Positions 4,495 through 6,428 of a DNA stretch of 6,428 nucleotides are shown in pieces. The DNA is from Sphaerochaeta sp. (GTDB lineage Bacteria > Spirochaetota > Spirochaetia > Sphaerochaetales > Sphaerochaetaceae), in NCBI GenBank assembly GCA_003456855.1, contig DMOO01000061.1:1-6428 (forward strand). Direction: 5' to 3'. Below the pieces are notes generated by a model. It was not told the origin of the DNA. It ran no database searches and saw nothing but the letters and a program-made list of their open reading frames with translations. Numbering within the stretch: the first letter of the stretch is position 1; the number at the start of each line of letters is the position of its first letter. The position numbers and the translations under genes are program-made.

Positions 4495-5760
4495 TTAGGA
4501 GAGCTTGATTTCCTTGCGAATGATGTATCCACGCTGAAGTGGAGCAGAGGTCTTTATGTACCCTGTTCGGCAGTGATCGAGGTGATCAATGGCCTTAAAA
4601 TCAGCATCGAGAACGGAAACGTGGTCCTCTCTGATAAACAGGACATCAGGTCCGATGAACTCTATGGTCTCACCGTTTCTGATCTGGTTCTTGATGTCAA
4701 TCGAGTACACCCCAGGAGCCACCTGGTCCAGCACTGTACCCAGGAACATGTAGTCCCTAAGATAGCCACCGGTTGTAGGTACGTTGATGTCGTCCACAGC
4801 AACCAAAGAATCCGCTTCATCAACATCTACAGGACCGTTACCGAAGAAGAAGCCTGTTGAGAACTCCCTGTGTGAGACGTTGAAGAGCTCCTCACGGTAG
4901 GGCAGGTACTCCACCGATGGATCATACAGATGGTCCAGGGCCTTCCTGTATGCTCGTGTGACAGAGGCGACGTAGTAGATGCTCTTCATCCTTCCCTCGA
5001 TCTTAAGCGTGTCTACACCTGCGTCTCGAAGGTCTGCAAGATGATCGATCATGCACAGGTCCTTGGATGACATGATGGTAGTCCAGTCATTCTCCTCCAG
5101 AATCGGATAGTAGCGTCCTGGTCTGGACTCCTCCTCCAGGGCCAGGCGGTAGTTCCACCTGCAGGTGTGTGCGCAGTCACCATAGTTGCCGGAACGTCCA
5201 GCCAGATGTGAAGACAGGAAACAGCGTCCAGAATAAGCCATGCACATTGCACCGTGGACAAAGGTCTCGATCAGCAGATCCGGATTTGCATCCTTGATCT
5301 TGCGAATGTCACGAAGAGGTGTCTCACGTCCCAGAATGACCTTGTTGAATCCCATCTGATGGTACATGCGAGCAGAGCGAGCATTGATGCATGATGCCTG
5401 TGTCGACAGGGAATACTCAGCTGATGGAAAGCGTGAACGAAGCACATCAAGTATGCCTATATCAGACAGAATGAAGGCGTCAAATGGATAGTCTGTGATG
5501 GAATCGAGCTTTTCCTCGAGTTTTGAGATATCATCTTCATGAAAGTAGATGTTAACTGTGCAGTACATCTTGCCGCCGAAACGCTTCTTGATCTCACGCA
5601 GCTTGTCAGCGGTTCCATACTCGACGTTCTTGGCATTCGTCCTTAAAGAGAAATCCTTCAACCCAAAATACACCGAGTCAGCACCATAGGTGAACGCAGT
5701 CTCTATCTTCTCAATGCTCCCACCCGGTGAGAGCAGCTCCATCTTCTTCATCTCAGACAT
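4495..5760 (-). CDS. U32-family protein, probable tRNA hydroxylation factor (TrhP/YegQ-like)
   Basis: Starting from ATG 5760 the protein is 421 residues, close to YegQ-type proteins (about 450). An open frame extends to 5829, but that would begin inside the lon terminator hairpin. ATG 5760 is followed by MSEMKKMELLSPGG, the family's normal N-terminus. A TIM-barrel-like N-domain includes AGADSVYFG-type wording (YGADSVYFGL). The U32 signature ETFVHGAMCMAYSGRCFLS is present. Four cysteines at 173, 180, 196 and 200 (CxxxxxxC and CxxxC) fit the Fe-S cluster ligands seen in this family. A C-terminal beta-barrel-like domain ends the protein. In E. coli and Bacillus, relatives (TrhP) make 5-hydroxyuridine at the tRNA wobble position from prephenate; older annotation says collagenase-like peptidase. 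It lies between lon and the histone-like gene as its own unit. Confidence 0.88.
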   Translation of the reverse strand: MSEMKKMELLSPGGSIEKIETAFTYGADSVYFGLKDFSLRTNAKNVEYGTADKLREIKKRFGGKMYCTVNIYFHEDDISKLEEKLDSITDYPFDAFILSDIGILDVLRSRFPSAEYSLSTQASCINARSARMYHQMGFNKVILGRETPLRDIRKIKDANPDLLIETFVHGAMCMAYSGRCFLSSHLAGRSGNYGDCAHTCRWNYRLALEEESRPGRYYPILEENDWTTIMSSKDLCMIDHLADLRDAGVDTLKIEGRMKSIYYVASVTRAYRKALDHLYDPSVEYLPYREELFNVSHREFSTGFFFGNGPVDVDEADSLVAVDDINVPTTGGYLRDYMFLGTVLDQVAPGVYSIDIKNQIRNGETIEFIGPDVLFIREDHVSVLDADFKAIDHLDHCRTGYIKTSAPLQRGYIIRKEIKLS

Positions 5761-5766
5761 GCTTCC

Positions 5767-5795
5767 CTTATAAGACTTAATCAACTTAAATTCAA
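5767..5795 (-). promoter_or_regulatory. Candidate promoter of the U32-family gene, placed for a leaderless transcript
   Basis: On the minus strand TTGAAT (5795-5790) and TATAAG (5772-5767) are 17 bp apart, matching consensus at 4 and 5 of 6 positions. The -10 box ends 6 nt before ATG 5760, so transcription would start at about the start codon. AAGGGA (5769-5764) overlaps the -10 box and would be lost from such a transcript; with a more distant promoter it could serve as a ribosome-binding site. Confidence 0.45.
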
Positions 5796-5800
5796 GACCA

Positions 5801-5834
5801 TAGAAAGAAAGAGGACTGCCCGAAAGCAATCCTC
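5801..5834 (-). terminator. Rho-independent terminator of lon
   Basis: Read on the minus strand, GAGGATTGC (5834-5826) pairs with GCAGTCCTC (5819-5811) over 9 bp with one U-G wobble and a 6-nt loop. TTTCTTTCT follows. It sits 27 nt after the lon stop and upstream of the U32-gene promoter, so the two genes are separate transcription units. Confidence 0.85.
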
Positions 5835-5860
5835 CAAAAGAGAAACCAAAGCAAATACAA

Positions 5861-6428
5861 TCAGTTCGAAGAACCCTTCATTGCCTCAGCCACGGCCTTA
5901 GCCACAGCAGCTGCAAGCTTCTCCTCTGGTGACATTGAAACAACTGAAGAAGTAGTAGCACTGCCAGAACCCAAAGGATACTTGTCATCAGGGAAGGCGT
6001 ACTTGAGTACTTCCTCCATGTCTCCGACAAGATGGAACTCTATTCCTTCCTTCACGTTGTCCTCAAGCTTGTCCAGGTCCCTCTTGTTGAACTTGGGGAT
6101 CAGGATTGTCTTGACCAGGTTTCTCCTGGCTGCCAGGACCTTCTCCTTCAATCCTCCGATAGGCATCACCTTACCGAGCAGTGAAAGCTCTCCGGTCATT
6201 GCCATGTCAGGAGCCATTATCTGGTTTGTGACCAGTGAGTAGATGGCTGTTGCCATGGTCACACCGGCTGAAGGACCATCCTTGGGAGTTGCTCCCTCAG
6301 GTACGTGCAGATGGATGCTGTTCTTCTCGAACCAACCTAAATCGATTCCATGAACAGAACAGATGCTCTTTATATAGGAATAGGCGATGTTGGCGCTTTC
6401 CTGCATGACATCACCAAGCTGTCCGGTG
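5861..6428 (-). CDS. lon: ATP-dependent Lon protease, C-terminal proteolytic domain; 5' end outside window
   Basis: The frame is open to the window edge, and the visible 188 residues begin [15 protein letters not shown], the entry to the Lon protease domain. The Ser/Lys dyad is intact: the serine is in [11 protein letters not shown] (codon 6271-6269) and the lysine in [12 protein letters not shown], 43 residues further on, the same spacing as Ser679/Lys722 of E. coli Lon. [31 protein letters not shown] and [14 protein letters not shown] are all standard. In the cytosol Lon degrades misfolded and some regulatory proteins with ATP. After the usual end of the domain ([10 protein letters not shown]) there is a tail of about 43 residues, first Gly/Ser/Thr-rich and then Ala/Lys/Glu-rich, probably helical. 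A terminator follows the stop. The ATP-binding and N-terminal domains lie beyond the window. Confidence 0.95.
   Translation of the reverse strand, partial: TGQLGDVMQESANIAYSYIKSICSVHGIDLGWFEKNSIHLHVPEGATPKDGPSAGVTMATAIYSLVTNQIMAPDMAMTGELSLLGKVMPIGGLKEKVLAARRNLVKTILIPKFNKRDLDKLEDNVKEGIEFHLVGDMEEVLKYAFPDDKYPLGSGSATTSSVVSMSPEEKLAAAVAKAVAEAMKGSSN

Noticed and set aside
4438..4860. A 140-codon plus-strand open frame opposite the U32-family gene
   Set aside because: It lies opposite the conserved C-terminal domain of the U32 protein and begins in the A-tract DNA without a ribosome-binding site.
5761..5829. An upstream start (5829) for the U32-family gene
   Set aside because: It falls within the lon terminator hairpin and would add 23 residues unlike the family; ATG 5760 matches the usual N-terminus.
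1..6428. CRISPR arrays, tRNA or rRNA genes, insertion sequences, toxin-antitoxin pairs, phage genes
   Set aside because: None was seen on either strand. The repeats found are single regulatory clusters, and all larger genes belong to ordinary cellular families or to one unrecognised lipoprotein.

Overview
The window looks like chromosomal DNA of a bacterium with mid-range GC, most plausibly a spirochaete (Sphaerochaeta/Treponema-like). This placement is an inference from gene content: a eukaryote-like long-chain acyl-CoA ligase, a short Hc1-type histone H1-like protein, a U32-family protein, a Lon tail, and an Mbeg1-like hydrolase of a kind also common in gut Firmicutes. No ribosomal RNA or other decisive marker is present. 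No insertion sequence, CRISPR array or tRNA was seen.

Layout. Positions 1-771, plus strand: the C-terminal part of an AMP-forming acyl-CoA ligase overlaps by 8 nt a YhbY-type RNA-binding protein. Positions 772-1078: an AT-rich gap with no protein gene. It carries three tandem 17-bp dyad repeats, a textbook sigma-54 (-24/-12) promoter about 80 bp downstream of them, and a perfect 10-bp terminator stem with a U8 tract about 35 nt after the predicted start. Together these predict a roughly 78-nt noncoding RNA whose unpaired part contains a mimic of the 16S anti-Shine-Dalgarno sequence. This is the most striking element of the window. Positions 1079-2857, minus strand: an unrecognised lipoprotein followed after 12 nt by an L-rhamnose mutarotase. 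Positions 2979-4097, plus strand: an Mbeg1-like alpha/beta hydrolase, divergent from the lipoprotein gene. Positions 4101-4409, minus strand: a 61-residue histone H1-like gene with its own promoter and terminator, preceded by five A-tracts phased at about 10.5 bp (predicted curved DNA). Positions 4495-5760, minus strand: a U32-family protein with the four cysteines of an Fe-S cluster, probably a tRNA hydroxylation factor. Positions 5801-6428, minus strand: the 3' end of lon with its terminator.

The genes do not form one pathway. They are several short transcription units: lipid activation plus ribosome maturation, a small sugar-related operon, a hydrolase, a chromatin protein, an RNA-modification protein and a protease. 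The new-looking biology is in the intergenic DNA, namely the predicted sigma-54/activator-controlled small RNA and the curved DNA upstream of the histone-like gene. All functional statements come from reading the sequence and from recalled family knowledge; no search or folding program was run.
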